Source: Mycolicibacterium phlei (GTDB lineage Bacteria; Actinomycetota; Actinomycetes; Mycobacteriales; Mycobacteriaceae). Taken from it: 64,000 bases of DNA. Position numbers and translations under genes: made by a program. Positions 1 through 8,270 of this stretch are shown piece by piece; positions within the stretch are counted from its first letter, which is position 1; every line of letters starts with the position of its first letter. The notes beneath the pieces are model-generated. The model had not been told where the DNA came from. It saw nothing but the letters and a program-made list of their open reading frames with translations, and searched no databases. The stretch covers positions 4,588,001 through 4,652,000 of the forward strand of contig NZ_CP014475.1 of assembly GCF_001583415.1 (NCBI RefSeq). Direction: 5' to 3'.

Positions 1-75
1 GACCAGAACGACCTTCGGGTACTGCACCGCGTCGTGCGAGTCCGACCCGTTGTGTCCTCGCCCGTCGGAATCCAT
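1..75 (-). CDS. NAD-dependent epimerase/dehydratase, N-terminus only (GalE2-like)
   Basis: Only the first 25 codons lie in the window; the gene continues past base 1. The ATG at 75-73 opens a polar leader followed by QYPKVVLV, the first beta strand of a Rossmann fold. In M. tuberculosis the gene upstream of the 33-residue protein next door is Rv0501 (galE2), whose N-terminus, as I recall it, has the same QYPKVVLV stretch after a glycine/serine-rich leader. Assignment rests on this short match and on gene order; the catalytic YxxxK part is outside the window. Confidence 0.65.
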   Translation of the reverse strand, partial: MDSDGRGHNGSDSHDAVQYPKVVLV

Positions 76-106
76 ACCCGGTCAGCCTAGCGGCCGAACG
101 CCGGAG

Positions 107-208
107 TTACTTGCCGAGTTTTCTGCGCTGCACCCGCGTACGACGAAGCAGTTTGCGGTGCTTCTTCTTCGACATGCGCTTGCGACGCTTCTTGATGACT
201 GAACCCAT
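107..208 (-). CDS. 30S ribosomal protein bS22 (AURKAIP1/COX24 domain), 33 aa
   Basis: A 33-codon frame from ATG (208-206) to TAA. It encodes an extremely basic peptide with [12 protein letters not shown] at the start and [13 protein letters not shown] at the end, more than half Lys/Arg. This is the near-invariant actinobacterial Rv0500B-type protein, described in mycobacterial ribosome structures as the extra small-subunit protein bS22 near the decoding centre. It lies 31 bases downstream of the GalE2-like start on the other side of the gap and before the HTH gene, as in M. tuberculosis. It is easily missed because of its length. Confidence 0.93.
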
Positions 209-321
209 GGACTCCGTGACCTACTCGGACTGAAAGCATTGTTGACTGACCCGGTTACCTTACCGGGCTGCCCAGGCAACCGCGAAAACGGCCCGACCGG
301 TACCGGAGGCCCGGCTGGGCG

Positions 322-582
322 TCAGCCGGCGTCGAAGTACGAACTCTCCAGCATGTCGTGGACGGCCTTGGCGTGCACGCGGAAGGAGCGGCCGACCCGC
401 ACGGCGGGCAGTTCCCCGTTGTGCACCAGCCGGTACACCGTCATCTTGCTGACCCTCATCAAGCTCGCCACTTCAGCGACGGTGAGAAATTGAGCTCGCG
501 GCTGTTGACCATCGAAAGCAGCGTCACGCGCCGACTTGCCACTGGCCGAGTCCCGCGAGGATGGCCCGTTCATAGACGTCAT
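322..582 (-). CDS. Excisionase/MerR-type helix-turn-helix DNA-binding protein
   Basis: An 86-residue protein. Residues about 32-80 form a winged-HTH of the excisionase family: FLTVAEVASLMRVSKMTVYR is the helix-turn-helix, followed by LVHNGELPAVRVGRSFRV, the wing that in this family inserts into the minor groove. The N-terminal 30 residues are polar and probably disordered. It corresponds by position and sequence to Rv0500A, downstream of proC on the same strand. There is no integrase or phage gene nearby, so it is more likely a chromosomal regulator than a true excisionase. Target unknown. Confidence 0.9.
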   Translation of the reverse strand: MTSMNGPSSRDSASGKSARDAAFDGQQPRAQFLTVAEVASLMRVSKMTVYRLVHNGELPAVRVGRSFRVHAKAVHDMLESSYFDAG

Positions 583-709
583 CGCAACCCAATCATTCAG
601 GCACGGGCAGTCCCAGCGGCTTCCCCACCGCTGGCACCGACCCGCACTTACACGAGGAGAATAGCGTGGCGGGTGGTGTTACTGCGACGGGTGTGGGCAA
701 TTTATTGAA

Positions 710-1594
710 TTACTCGGATGTAATTCTGAGCTGCTCAGAGCGGGTTTTTGCGGCTTCCACCGCGGCGGCCACCGCGGCCCGCAAACCGCCCCTCTCGAGT
801 TCGCGCAGACCAGCCGCGGTGGTACCCCCGGGAGAGGTAACCTGCGCGCGCAGCTGGGCGGGTGAGGTGTCCATCACCACGCCGCCGCCGCTCTCCGCGG
901 CGGCGGTCGCCTTGTCGAGCCGATCCAGCAACATCGCGGCCGAGCCCGCCATCGTTTGCACGACGAGTTCGGTGGCGACCGAGCGGCTCAGCCCGGCCTC
1001 CACGCCGGCGTCGACGAGCGCCTCGACCATCAGGAAGAAATAGGCCGGCCCGGAGCCCGACACCGCGGTGACGGCGTCCAGCTGCGACTCGGGCACCGTC
1101 AGCACCCCGCCGACGGCGTCGAAGATCGAGGCGACCTCCTTCATCTGCTCCTCGGTGGCGAACCGGCCCGCCGCGATGGCGCTGATGCCGCCGCCGACGA
1201 GCATCGGGGTGTTCGGCATCACCCGGATCACCGGCGCGCCCGCGGGCAGCTTGTTCTCGAAGAACTGCGTCGGCACGCCGGCGGCGACGGTGACGAAAAC
1301 CTGCTCGGCCATGTCGCTTTCGGCGTCGGTGACGCCGGCGACGATCTCGTCGACGACGCTCTCCACGTCCCCCGGCTTGACCGCGACGATGACGTACTGC
1401 GCGTGCCCGACGGCCTCGGCCACCGACGTCACCAGCACCGAGTAGGTCTCGGCGAGGTACTTCGCACGGGCCGGGTACTTCTCGGCCACCACCAGGTCCT
1501 TGACCTGACGCCCGGCCCGCAGCAGCCCCGACAGGAGCGCCTCACCGATACTTCCGCCACCGACAATCGCGATTCTGGCCATGCCGGAAAGCAT
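710..1594 (-). CDS. proC: Pyrroline-5-carboxylate reductase
   Basis: Catalyses the last step of proline synthesis, NAD(P)H-dependent reduction of pyrroline-5-carboxylate. The N-terminal Rossmann fold starts MARIAIVGGGSIGEALLSGL (GxGxxG-like), and the C-terminal dimerisation domain has the family signature DAVTAVSGSGPAYFF and later TSPGGTTAAGL. I start at ATG 1594 (MLSGMARIAIV, 294 aa) because the mycobacterial orthologue begins MLxGMARIAI; ATG 1582 is the alternative. The frame stays open further upstream, but that stretch is the opposite-frame shadow of the thioesterase gene. Neighbours match Rv0500. Confidence 0.95.
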   Translation of the reverse strand: MLSGMARIAIVGGGSIGEALLSGLLRAGRQVKDLVVAEKYPARAKYLAETYSVLVTSVAEAVGHAQYVIVAVKPGDVESVVDEIVAGVTDAESDMAEQVFVTVAAGVPTQFFENKLPAGAPVIRVMPNTPMLVGGGISAIAAGRFATEEQMKEVASIFDAVGGVLTVPESQLDAVTAVSGSGPAYFFLMVEALVDAGVEAGLSRSVATELVVQTMAGSAAMLLDRLDKATAAAESGGGVVMDTSPAQLRAQVTSPGGTTAAGLRELERGGLRAAVAAAVEAAKTRSEQLRITSE

Positions 1595-1677
1595 TGCAGA
1601 CGAGTCTCGGGCCGGTCTCGGCACCGTCACGAAGCCGGTCTGGCGGGCGCTTTGGCGGGCAACCGGATTCGGCGTGG

Positions 1678-2493
1678 TTACGACGCGGCGGGCACCATCG
1701 CCAGCTGACGGCTCTGCAGCACGATCTGTCCCGTGCTGTCGACCACGATGTGATCCTCGTCGAACCAGTCCTGCCCGATCTGCATGGTGGTGCACATCAC
1801 CCGCAGCCAGCCGTCGGCGGGCCTGGCCCGCAGGTAGGCGGTGAACTGGATCGTCGGCGCCCACCCGAAGCGGTTCACCCCGAACGTCACCGGTGCCGAC
1901 ACGTCACCGCACAGCAGCGCGAACAACACGTCGGGCGCAACGTCTTTCGGCCGCACCCAGTACTCGAAAACCGGCGGGCCGCCGTCGGCGCGGGGCTGCA
2001 GCGAGGTCATCGACGGCCGGATGTCGCAGCCACGCGCCAGGTGCACGATGTCGGCCATCGGATGGCCCTCCCCGATGGGCTCGAGCCCGGGCGGGGGCTC
2101 CGGCGTCATCACCGGCACCGCCGGGTTGGCCGACAGCAGCGGCGGCACGTGCTGTTCCGGCTCGCCCAGGGTGATCGCCGCGCGCACCGCGGTGCGGTCG
2201 CCCTGGCGCAGCTCGACGTCGATCAGGCTGACCCGGCGACCGCGCTTACGCACGTCGGTGACCACCTGCATCGGGCCCGGATCCGGCGCCCACAGGAAGT
2301 TTCCGGAGACCGCGATCGGTTCGACACCCTCACCGGCATGCTCGGCGCGGGCGGCGTTCGCGCACAACGCCAGCATCGCCCCGCCGTGCACCTTCGGTCC
2401 GATCGTCCAATTGTCGTTCAGCTCACCGTGATACACGCCGTCCCCGGCGGGGGTGAGCGCCATCGCGTCGGTGAACAGGGTGGAGCCGGGCAT
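1678..2493 (-). CDS. TesB-like acyl-CoA thioesterase family protein (double hotdog)
   Basis: A 271-residue protein with two hotdog halves. The first half has NWTIGPKVHGGAMLALCANAA, where the HGG segment is typical of the helix-capping loop of acyl-CoA thioesterases; the second half has VTFGVNRFGWAPTIQFTAYL and an RSRQLAMV-type end. It probably hydrolyses an acyl-CoA, substrate unknown. It sits 83 bp upstream of proC and directly downstream of the isomerase-like gene, all on the minus strand, as Rv0499 does. No signal peptide, so cytosolic. Confidence 0.85.
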   Translation of the reverse strand: MPGSTLFTDAMALTPAGDGVYHGELNDNWTIGPKVHGGAMLALCANAARAEHAGEGVEPIAVSGNFLWAPDPGPMQVVTDVRKRGRRVSLIDVELRQGDRTAVRAAITLGEPEQHVPPLLSANPAVPVMTPEPPPGLEPIGEGHPMADIVHLARGCDIRPSMTSLQPRADGGPPVFEYWVRPKDVAPDVLFALLCGDVSAPVTFGVNRFGWAPTIQFTAYLRARPADGWLRVMCTTMQIGQDWFDEDHIVVDSTGQIVLQSRQLAMVPAAS

Positions 2494-2514
2494 TGTCGGG
2501 ATCCCTCTCTTGAA

Positions 2515-3360
2515 TCAGCGCAGCAGGTGCGCGCGGGCGAACTGCAACGACTCGACCAGCAGCGCCTCGCGTTCGGCGGAGGTGCGGGCGCCGGAGGTGG
2601 TCACCTCGAGCACCACGTGCCCGCTGAAGTCGCTGGCGGCCAGCATCTCGCAGATCTCCGCTGTCGGCTGCGTGCCCCGGCCCGGCACCAGGTGCTCGTC
2701 GGTGGAGGCGCCGGTGCCGTCGGCCAGATGCAGGTGCACCAGGCCGTCGCCCATCCGCCGCGCCATGTCGATCGCGTCGGTGCCCGCGGTCGCGGTGTGC
2801 GACAGGTCGAGGGTGTAGTGGGCATGCCCGCCGTCGAGCGGGTCGTAGGACGGGGCGAACGCCGAGAACCCGGGCCCCGGCTTGCCGCCGCGTTTGCGCA
2901 TCCGCTCGATCGAGCTCTGGCCCGCCCCGAAGAAGCGGTCGGCGCGGAACGGGAACATGTTCTCCACCGCGATCATCACGTCGCTGGAGGCCTCCAGCTC
3001 GGCGACCTGATCGGAGAACCCCTCGGCGTAGCGGCGCTGCCAGCGGAACGGCGGGTGCACGACGACGGTCTGGGCGCCCAGCTGTTCGGCGGCGCGCACG
3101 CTGCGCTCGAGTTTGGGGATCGGGTCCGAACCCCACACCCGTTGGGAGATCAGCAGGCACGGCGCGTGCACCGACAGCACCGGCACGTCGTAGCGGCGGG
3201 ACAGCTCGGCGACGGCGTCGATGTCCTGGCTGACGCTCTCGGCCCAGACCATCAGCTCGACACCGTCGTAGCCGAGCCGGGCCGCGTACTCGAAGGCCGC
3301 CTCGGCCTTCAGCGGATAGACCGAGGCGGTCGACAGACCAACCTTGATGGCGGGACGCAC
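2515..3360 (-). CDS. Sugar phosphate isomerase/epimerase-like TIM-barrel protein
   Basis: A 281-residue xylose-isomerase-like (AP endonuclease 2 superfamily) TIM barrel. Metal-binding strand ends are visible: VLSVHAP, VVHPPF, IAVENMFPF, TLDLSHTAT, LVHLHLADG and a final VVLEVTTSG, giving the usual His/Glu/Asp ligands. The fold is found in sugar isomerases, inosose enzymes and endonuclease IV; nothing here fixes a substrate. It matches Rv0498 in position and length. Starts at ATG 3360, 15 bp after the stop of the upstream membrane-protein gene, so probably co-transcribed with it. Confidence 0.85.
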   Translation of the reverse strand: MRPAIKVGLSTASVYPLKAEAAFEYAARLGYDGVELMVWAESVSQDIDAVAELSRRYDVPVLSVHAPCLLISQRVWGSDPIPKLERSVRAAEQLGAQTVVVHPPFRWQRRYAEGFSDQVAELEASSDVMIAVENMFPFRADRFFGAGQSSIERMRKRGGKPGPGFSAFAPSYDPLDGGHAHYTLDLSHTATAGTDAIDMARRMGDGLVHLHLADGTGASTDEHLVPGRGTQPTAEICEMLAASDFSGHVVLEVTTSGARTSAEREALLVESLQFARAHLLR

Positions 3361-3375
3361 GTGGGGATCGGTGCC

Positions 3376-4332
3376 TCAGGCCGCCTGGATCAGTGCCAGC
3401 GGACCGAAGGTGACCAGTGCGCCGACCGCCACGGCGATCAGGGTGCTGCCGATGTCCTCGGTCTTGCGCACCACGCGGACACCGACCACCAGGCCGAGGA
3501 TCACCAGCACGCCGAGCACCAGCGCGACGATGCTGTTCCACTGCCAGAGCTGATCGAACGCGATGAACAGGCCGGCGCCGAACGCGACGGCGACCAGACA
3601 CTGCGCGACCACCCACAGCCCGTGCAGGAACGCCGACCCCTTGTTCGCCGGGGCGTCCTCGTCGAGGTCCCCGTCGTGCTCCGCGAGGTCCTCGTCCAGA
3701 TCCTCATCGAAGTCCTCGTCGCGGTCCTCGTCGAGGTTCTTGTCGCGGTCCTTCTCGAGATCCTCGGTGTCCTCATCGGCGGTTCGGGTCTCGGTGCCGG
3801 TCGGGCCGCCGAACAGGGTGTCCGCACCGGTCTCGGCCAGGTCAGAGCCCGCGTCGGTGTCGGGCCACGGGTCCGGGCTCATCTGCTCGGCGCCCACCGC
3901 GCCGGCGGCGTCGGACGTCTCGCTGCGACGCGCGAACCGCGAGCGCCGCGGCGGGGCGAAGAAGTCCAGATCCTCGTCGGCCTGGTCCTCGTCCCCGTCC
4001 TGGTCCTCGGCCGGCTGGTCCTGGTCCGTGTCCTGGTCGGTCGGCTCCGCGGGGGCGTCCTCGGCGTCGGGGGCCTCCTCGGCAGCCTCGGTGTCCGCCG
4101 CCACAGCCTCGGGCTCGGGTTTCGCCGGCTCGGACGGTTCGGGCTCGGTGGGCGGGGCCTCGTCGCGGATGACCGGGATCTCGCCGGTCAGCTCGGCCAC
4201 CGTGATCGAGCCGTCTCCGCGGCGGCGACGGCGACGGCCGCCCACCGGCGGGGCACCGATGGTGCCGTTGCGCGCCAGCAACTCCGCGACCGAGATGGGT
4301 CGCGTGTTGGCGTGGTCTTCGGTTCCAGTCAT
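3376..4332 (-). CDS. Acidic-repeat membrane protein (Rv0497-like)
   Basis: A 318-residue protein in three parts. The N-terminus carries SVAELLARNG and a basic GGRRRRRRGDG patch. The middle (about residues 60-230) is a highly acidic, low-complexity region with runs such as DEDRDEDFDEDLDEDL. The C-terminus has hydrophobic segments (VVAQCLVAVAFGAGLFIAF, IVALVLGVLVILGLVVGV, LIAVAVGALVTFGPLAL). It is therefore a cytoplasmic or wall-facing disordered domain anchored by about three helices. Orthologue of Rv0497 by context. Function unknown; the acidic part may bind a basic partner, which is inference only. Confidence 0.85.
   Translation of the reverse strand: MTGTEDHANTRPISVAELLARNGTIGAPPVGGRRRRRRGDGSITVAELTGEIPVIRDEAPPTEPEPSEPAKPEPEAVAADTEAAEEAPDAEDAPAEPTDQDTDQDQPAEDQDGDEDQADEDLDFFAPPRRSRFARRSETSDAAGAVGAEQMSPDPWPDTDAGSDLAETGADTLFGGPTGTETRTADEDTEDLEKDRDKNLDEDRDEDFDEDLDEDLAEHDGDLDEDAPANKGSAFLHGLWVVAQCLVAVAFGAGLFIAFDQLWQWNSIVALVLGVLVILGLVVGVRVVRKTEDIGSTLIAVAVGALVTFGPLALIQAA
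3655..3775 (-). repeat. Degenerate tandem repeat encoding Asp/Glu-Arg/Lys units
   Basis: Inside the acidic membrane-protein gene the DNA is built of degenerate copies of the hexamer-like unit GTCCTC/GTCGAG on the plus strand. On the coding strand it reads as alternating DED, DRD, DFDED and DLDED codons. Such tracts change length easily by slippage, so the repeat number probably varies among strains. Confidence 0.7.
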
Positions 4333-4363
4333 CGTTGTTGCCTTCGGGCCTCGTCACTCATCG

Positions 4364-5365
4364 TCAAGCATTGCGCACGATCGTCTGCACCGAGGCCGGA
4401 TCATCGGCAGAGCCGTCGACACCGACGAATCCGTTAGCGTCGGCTTCGCTGTCGAGTCTCCGCAGAATCAGCCCCTCCCGCAACGCCCAGGGGCAGATGT
4501 CGACGGTCTCGATGCCGAGGGCCTTCATACTTGCCTCAGCAACTAGTGCGCCTGCCACGATCTGTGGCGCCCGATCGGCACTCACCCCTTCCAACTCCGC
4601 ACGGTCGGCCGCGGTCATCCTAGAGATGAAAGCTATGACTTGCCTTAATCCGGTGGCCGTCAGCGTCCGCTTGACCCGCGGGCCCGCCCCGGACGGGGCC
4701 GCACCGGTCAGCCGGGCCAGCGAACGGAACGTCTTCGAGGTTGCCACGGCCAGGTCGGGCGCGCCGGCCTTGAGGATCTCCGCGCCCGCGTCGGCCAGCT
4801 CGGTGGCCAGCCAGTCGCGCAGCATCGCCACACGGCGCCGGCCCGGCGGATCGTCGGGCAGCCACTCCCGGGTCAGCCGGCCCGCACCCAGCGGCAGCGA
4901 CAGCGCCACCTCGGGTTCCTCGTCGACACCGTTGGACAGCTCCAGCGACCCGCCACCGATGTCGATGTTGATGATCCGTCCGGCGCTCCAGCCGTACCAG
5001 CGGCGCACCGCCAGAAACGTCAGCCGCGACTCGTCGACCCCGCTGAGCACCTTGAGCTCGACCCCGGTCTGTTCGCGCACCCGGGCCAGCAGCTCCTCGG
5101 AGTTCGTCGCGTCGCGCACCGCCGATGTGGCGAACGCCATAAGCTCGGCACATCCGGAACTCGTGGCGATCCTGGCGAATTCGTCGATGGTGCTGACGAG
5201 CTTGTCGGCGCCCTTGCGGGTGATCTTGCCCTCACCGTCGATGGCCTCGGCCAGCCGCAGCGAGGCCTTCGTCGAACTCATCGGCGTCGGATGGCCACCA
5301 CGGCGCGCGTCCACCACCAGAAGGTGGACCGTATTGCTGCCCACATCGAGCACGCCTAATCGCAC
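4364..5365 (-). CDS. Exopolyphosphatase / pppGpp phosphohydrolase family (Ppx1-like)
   Basis: A 333-residue protein of the Ppx/GppA branch of the ASKHA fold. Residues 4-17 (LGVLDVGSNTVHLL) form phosphate loop 1 and NIDIGGGSLELS forms phosphate loop 2. Length matches the short two-domain mycobacterial Ppx1 (Rv0496) rather than the 500-residue E. coli enzyme. It likely removes terminal phosphate from short-chain polyphosphate. It diverges from the DUF3109 gene with a 33-bp gap, and the sugar-isomerase/thioesterase/proC group follows downstream on the same strand. Confidence 0.9.
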   Translation of the reverse strand: MRLGVLDVGSNTVHLLVVDARRGGHPTPMSSTKASLRLAEAIDGEGKITRKGADKLVSTIDEFARIATSSGCAELMAFATSAVRDATNSEELLARVREQTGVELKVLSGVDESRLTFLAVRRWYGWSAGRIINIDIGGGSLELSNGVDEEPEVALSLPLGAGRLTREWLPDDPPGRRRVAMLRDWLATELADAGAEILKAGAPDLAVATSKTFRSLARLTGAAPSGAGPRVKRTLTATGLRQVIAFISRMTAADRAELEGVSADRAPQIVAGALVAEASMKALGIETVDICPWALREGLILRRLDSEADANGFVGVDGSADDPASVQTIVRNA

Positions 5366-5398
5366 TCATCCAACTTAATCGGTCTACCGTTGTGAACC

Positions 5399-6184
5399 GT
5401 GACCGCATCGCACCCTGGAGAGGTTGAACTCGATTTCGCTCGCGAGTGGGTGGAGTTCTACGACCCGGAGAACCCGGAGCATCTGATCGCCGCCGATATG
5501 ACGTGGCTGCTCTCCCGGTGGACGTGCGTGTTCGGCACCCCGGCCTGCAAGGGCACCGTGGAGGGCCGCCCCGACGACGGCTGCTGCTCGCACGGCGCGT
5601 TCATGTCCGACGATGACGACATCGCCCGCCTCGACGACGCGGTCAAGCAGCTCACCGACGAGGACTGGCAGTTCCGCGAGAAGGGGCTCGGGAAAAAGGG
5701 CTACCTCGAGATGGATGAGTATGACGACAAGCCCAACCTGCGCACCCGGAAGTACAAGGGCGCCTGCATCTTTCTGAACCGGCCCGGCTTCCCGGGCGGC
5801 ATCGGCTGTGCGCTGCACAGCAAGGCGCTCAAGCTCGGCGTGGAACCGCTGACCATGAAACCGGAGGTGTGCTGGCAGCTGCCGATCCGCCGCGTCCAGG
5901 AGTGGGTGGAGCGGCCCGACGGCTCCGAGATCCTCAAGACGTGGATCACCGAGTACGACCGCCGCGGCTGGGGTGAGGGCGGCCTTGATCTGCACTGGTA
6001 CTGCACCGGCGACCCCAACGCCCACGTCGGCGCCAAGGCGGTGTGGGAGTCCTACGCCCCCGAGCTGACCGAGCTTCTCGGCGAGAAGGCCTACGCCGAA
6101 CTAGCCGCGATCTGCAAGCGGCGCAGCGCTTTAGGGCTAGTCGCCGTGCATCCGGCGACCCGGCTGGCGCAGAGCGGCGAGTAG
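5399..6184 (+). CDS. Cysteine-rich DUF3109-type protein (Rv0495c-like)
   Basis: A 261-residue soluble protein. It has a pattern of cysteines like iron-sulfur or zinc-binding YkgJ-type proteins: CVFGTPACKG, DGCCSHGAF, KGACIFLNR, GIGCALHSK and PEVCWQLPIR, spread over residues about 40-160. GTG at 5399 is the chosen start (an in-frame alternative could lie a few codons away). Function is not known to me. It points away from the Ppx gene and toward regX3; the gap to regX3 holds an inverted repeat. Confidence 0.85.
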   Translation: MTASHPGEVELDFAREWVEFYDPENPEHLIAADMTWLLSRWTCVFGTPACKGTVEGRPDDGCCSHGAFMSDDDDIARLDDAVKQLTDEDWQFREKGLGKKGYLEMDEYDDKPNLRTRKYKGACIFLNRPGFPGGIGCALHSKALKLGVEPLTMKPEVCWQLPIRRVQEWVERPDGSEILKTWITEYDRRGWGEGGLDLHWYCTGDPNAHVGAKAVWESYAPELTELLGEKAYAELAAICKRRSALGLVAVHPATRLAQSGE

Positions 6185-6196
6185 TCCACCCCTCGA

Positions 6197-6260
6197 CGCC
6201 GAGTGTGGGGTTAACGCACGCTTTTCGGCGCAAACCCGTGCGGGTAACCCACGTTCGTCG
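6197..6260. repeat. Imperfect inverted repeat between convergent genes
   Basis: Arms at 6197-6220 and 6237-6260 pair over about 24 bases with several mismatches around a 16-base loop; the outer part is CGCCGAGTGTGG. It lies between the 3' ends of the DUF3109 gene and regX3, so it can act as a bidirectional terminator. It resembles the other intergenic hairpins of this window in beginning with GCCGAG. Confidence 0.6.
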
Positions 6261-6269
6261 GGTAGGTGG

Positions 6270-6956
6270 TCAGCCTTCGAGCTTGTAGCCGAGCCCGCGC
6301 ACGGTGATCAGGTGCACCGGGTTGGCGGGGTCCTCCTCGATCTTGGAGCGCAGCCGCTTGACGTGAACATCGAGGGTCTTGGTGTCGCCGACGTAGTCGG
6401 CGCCCCACACCCGGTCGATCAGCTGGCCGCGGGTCAGCACCCGGCCGCTGTTGCGCATCAGGTACTCGAGCAGGTCGAACTCCTTGAGCGGCAACGTGAT
6501 CGGCTGACCGTTGACCGACACAACGTGGCGCTCGACGTCCATCCGGACCGGCCCGACCTCCAGCACCCCGTCATTGGCCGCGTGGTCGTCGTTGTCGGCG
6601 CCGCGGCGCAGCACCGCGCGGATCCGGGCGATCAGCTCACGCGCCGAGTACGGTTTGGTGACGTAGTCGTCGGCACCCAGTTCCAGGCCCACCACCTTGT
6701 CGATCTCACTGTCGCGGGCGGTCACCATGATCACGGGAACGCTTGAGCGCATCCGCAATTGCTTGCAGACGTCGGTGCCGCTCATCCCCGGCAGCATCAG
6801 GTCGAGCAGCACGATGTCGGCGCCGGAGCGCTCGAATTCGGCCAGTGCCGACGGTCCGTCGCCCACCACGGTGGCCTCGAAACCCTCTTTGCGCAACAGA
6901 AAGGCCAGGGGATCGGCCAAGGACTCCTCGTCCTCCACGATCAGCACACTGGTCAT
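6270..6956 (-). CDS. regX3: Phosphate-responsive response regulator RegX3
   Basis: A 228-residue OmpR/PhoB-type regulator. The receiver domain has acidic pocket E8-D9, phospho-acceptor D52 (in VLLDLMLPG), T79 and K101; the C-terminal winged helix carries EFDLLEYLMRN and TLDVHVKRLRSKIEED. It controls phosphate uptake genes and other functions in mycobacteria. Its ATG overlaps the senX3 TGA by four bases (ATGA), so the two are translationally coupled. It is the last gene of its operon; an inverted repeat follows. Confidence 0.97.
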   Translation of the reverse strand: MTSVLIVEDEESLADPLAFLLRKEGFEATVVGDGPSALAEFERSGADIVLLDLMLPGMSGTDVCKQLRMRSSVPVIMVTARDSEIDKVVGLELGADDYVTKPYSARELIARIRAVLRRGADNDDHAANDGVLEVGPVRMDVERHVVSVNGQPITLPLKEFDLLEYLMRNSGRVLTRGQLIDRVWGADYVGDTKTLDVHVKRLRSKIEEDPANPVHLITVRGLGYKLEG

Positions 6957-8143
6957 TTACCTTGCTCGTCCTCTCGTTCAGCCGACCCGTTGTCCTGGTC
7001 GGGGTAGGCCGGAATCGACAGTGTGAACGTCGATCCCGTTCCCGGCTGGCTCCACAGCCGGATCGATCCGTTGTGGTTGGCGGCGACGTGCTTGACGATC
7101 GCCAACCCGAGCCCGGTGCCACCGGTGGCCCGGGACCGCGCCTTGTCGACGCGGAAGAACCTCTCGAACACCCGCTCCTGGTCTTCGCGGGCGATGCCGA
7201 TACCGCGGTCGGTGACGGCGATCTCGATGAAATCGCCGCGACGGCGCCTGCTGATCGACACCGACGAGCCGTGCGGCGAGTAGGCGATCGCGTTGGACAC
7301 CAAGTTGGCCAACGCGGTGACCAACAGCGTCTGGTCGCCGAGCACGCGGAAACCGGTGGGCGCGTCGGTGGTGATCTCGATGTTGGCGTTGTCGGCGGCC
7401 ACCTTGTACCGCGACAGCGCCTCGGCGACCACGGTGTCGACGTCGACGGCTTCGAGATCGGGCAGCGGTTCGGCGCCCTGCAGCCGCGACAGCTCGATCA
7501 GCTCGCCGACCATGTTTCCCAGCCGGGTGGCCTCGGCGACCATCTTCTCGGCGAAGTGGCGGACGGTGTCGGGGTCGTCGGCGGAGGCCAACAGCGCCTC
7601 GGCCAGCACCGCCATCGCCCCGACGGGGGTCTTGAGCTCGTGGCTGACGTTAGCCACGAAGTCGCGCCGGGTGGCCTCCATGCGGGCGTGCTCGGACTGA
7701 TCGTGCATGTAGACCACCGCGAACCGGCGGTCCTCCTCGGTCAGCAGCCGCACGTACCCGCGCACCGCCAGCCGGGAGCGGCCGCGGGCGGTGCGGTGGT
7801 CGGACTCCAGGTCGACGTCGGTGGGCTGGCCGCTGATCAGGGTGCGCTCGGCGGCCTGCCAGATCCGGTCGTCGAGCAGCCGGTCGCGGACCAGGCCCAG
7901 CTCACGGGCCTGGTCGTTGGCGTAGACCACGTCACGGAACCGGTCGACCACCACGATCCCTGTCGGCGAACCCGACGCGATGTGCGCCAGCATCTGCGAC
8001 ACCGTGATGCCGGCCTGCTTGGTGGCTCGGCGCCGCCTGCGCGCGGCCAGCCGGGGCGCCAGCGTCGCCCCGAGCGCCGCACCGGTCGCCAGGGCGAGCA
8101 GTGCGACCACCGCTGCGAGCAGCAGTGCCGAAACGACACTCAC
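6953..8143 (-). CDS. senX3: Sensor histidine kinase SenX3
   Basis: A 396-residue membrane kinase. Residues 3-30 form a hydrophobic segment rich in Ala/Leu, followed by a basic RRRRR stop-transfer stretch, a PAS-like domain (about 50-150), the H box with H168 (VSHELKTPVGAM), the N box LANLVSNAIAYSP and G boxes DRGIGI and GTGLGLAIVKH. It phosphorylates RegX3 under phosphate limitation and dephosphorylates it when phosphate is ample. GTG start. Two GTTCACCGAAT elements lie just upstream, consistent with RegX3 autoregulation. Confidence 0.97.
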   Translation of the reverse strand: MSVVSALLLAAVVALLALATGAALGATLAPRLAARRRRRATKQAGITVSQMLAHIASGSPTGIVVVDRFRDVVYANDQARELGLVRDRLLDDRIWQAAERTLISGQPTDVDLESDHRTARGRSRLAVRGYVRLLTEEDRRFAVVYMHDQSEHARMEATRRDFVANVSHELKTPVGAMAVLAEALLASADDPDTVRHFAEKMVAEATRLGNMVGELIELSRLQGAEPLPDLEAVDVDTVVAEALSRYKVAADNANIEITTDAPTGFRVLGDQTLLVTALANLVSNAIAYSPHGSSVSISRRRRGDFIEIAVTDRGIGIAREDQERVFERFFRVDKARSRATGGTGLGLAIVKHVAANHNGSIRLWSQPGTGSTFTLSIPAYPDQDNGSAEREDEQGK

Positions 8144-8157
8144 GCCGAAAGCGTACG

Positions 8158-8247
8158 CATTCGGTGAACGTCATCCCAGCAGCGTGCGGCCAAATCGGCG
8201 GATTTCACACCGCAGGCCGCAGGTTTTCGACCGTTGTTCACCGAATG
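8158..8247. promoter_or_regulatory. Widely spaced inverted GTTCACC elements upstream of senX3
   Basis: A perfect 12-bp inverted repeat, CATTCGGTGAAC at 8158-8169 and GTTCACCGAATG at 8236-8247, sits between gpm and senX3. GTTCACC is the core of PhoP/RegX3-type PHO boxes in actinobacteria. The second copy is followed by GTTTCCC at the 11-base spacing expected of a direct-repeat PHO box. Inferred role: autoregulatory RegX3 binding at the senX3-regX3 promoter. Confidence 0.65.
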
Positions 8248-8270
8248 TTTCCCGCCGCGCGGGGCCCGGG

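Noticed and set aside
322..582. Excisionase-like protein as a sign of an integrated element
   Set aside because: No integrase, att repeat or phage gene is nearby, and the gene is in the conserved mycobacterial order beside proC.
666..1043. Plus-strand frame at 666 with GAGGAG upstream of a GTG
   Set aside because: The SD-like match is attractive, but the frame is antisense to proC and its product is Ala/Ser/Thr-rich without a domain.
1594..4437. A 947-codon open frame on the plus strand
   Set aside because: It runs antisense to proC, the thioesterase, the isomerase-like and the acidic membrane-protein genes. Its product is His/Arg/Gly-rich with no domain, as expected of a GC-rich shadow frame.
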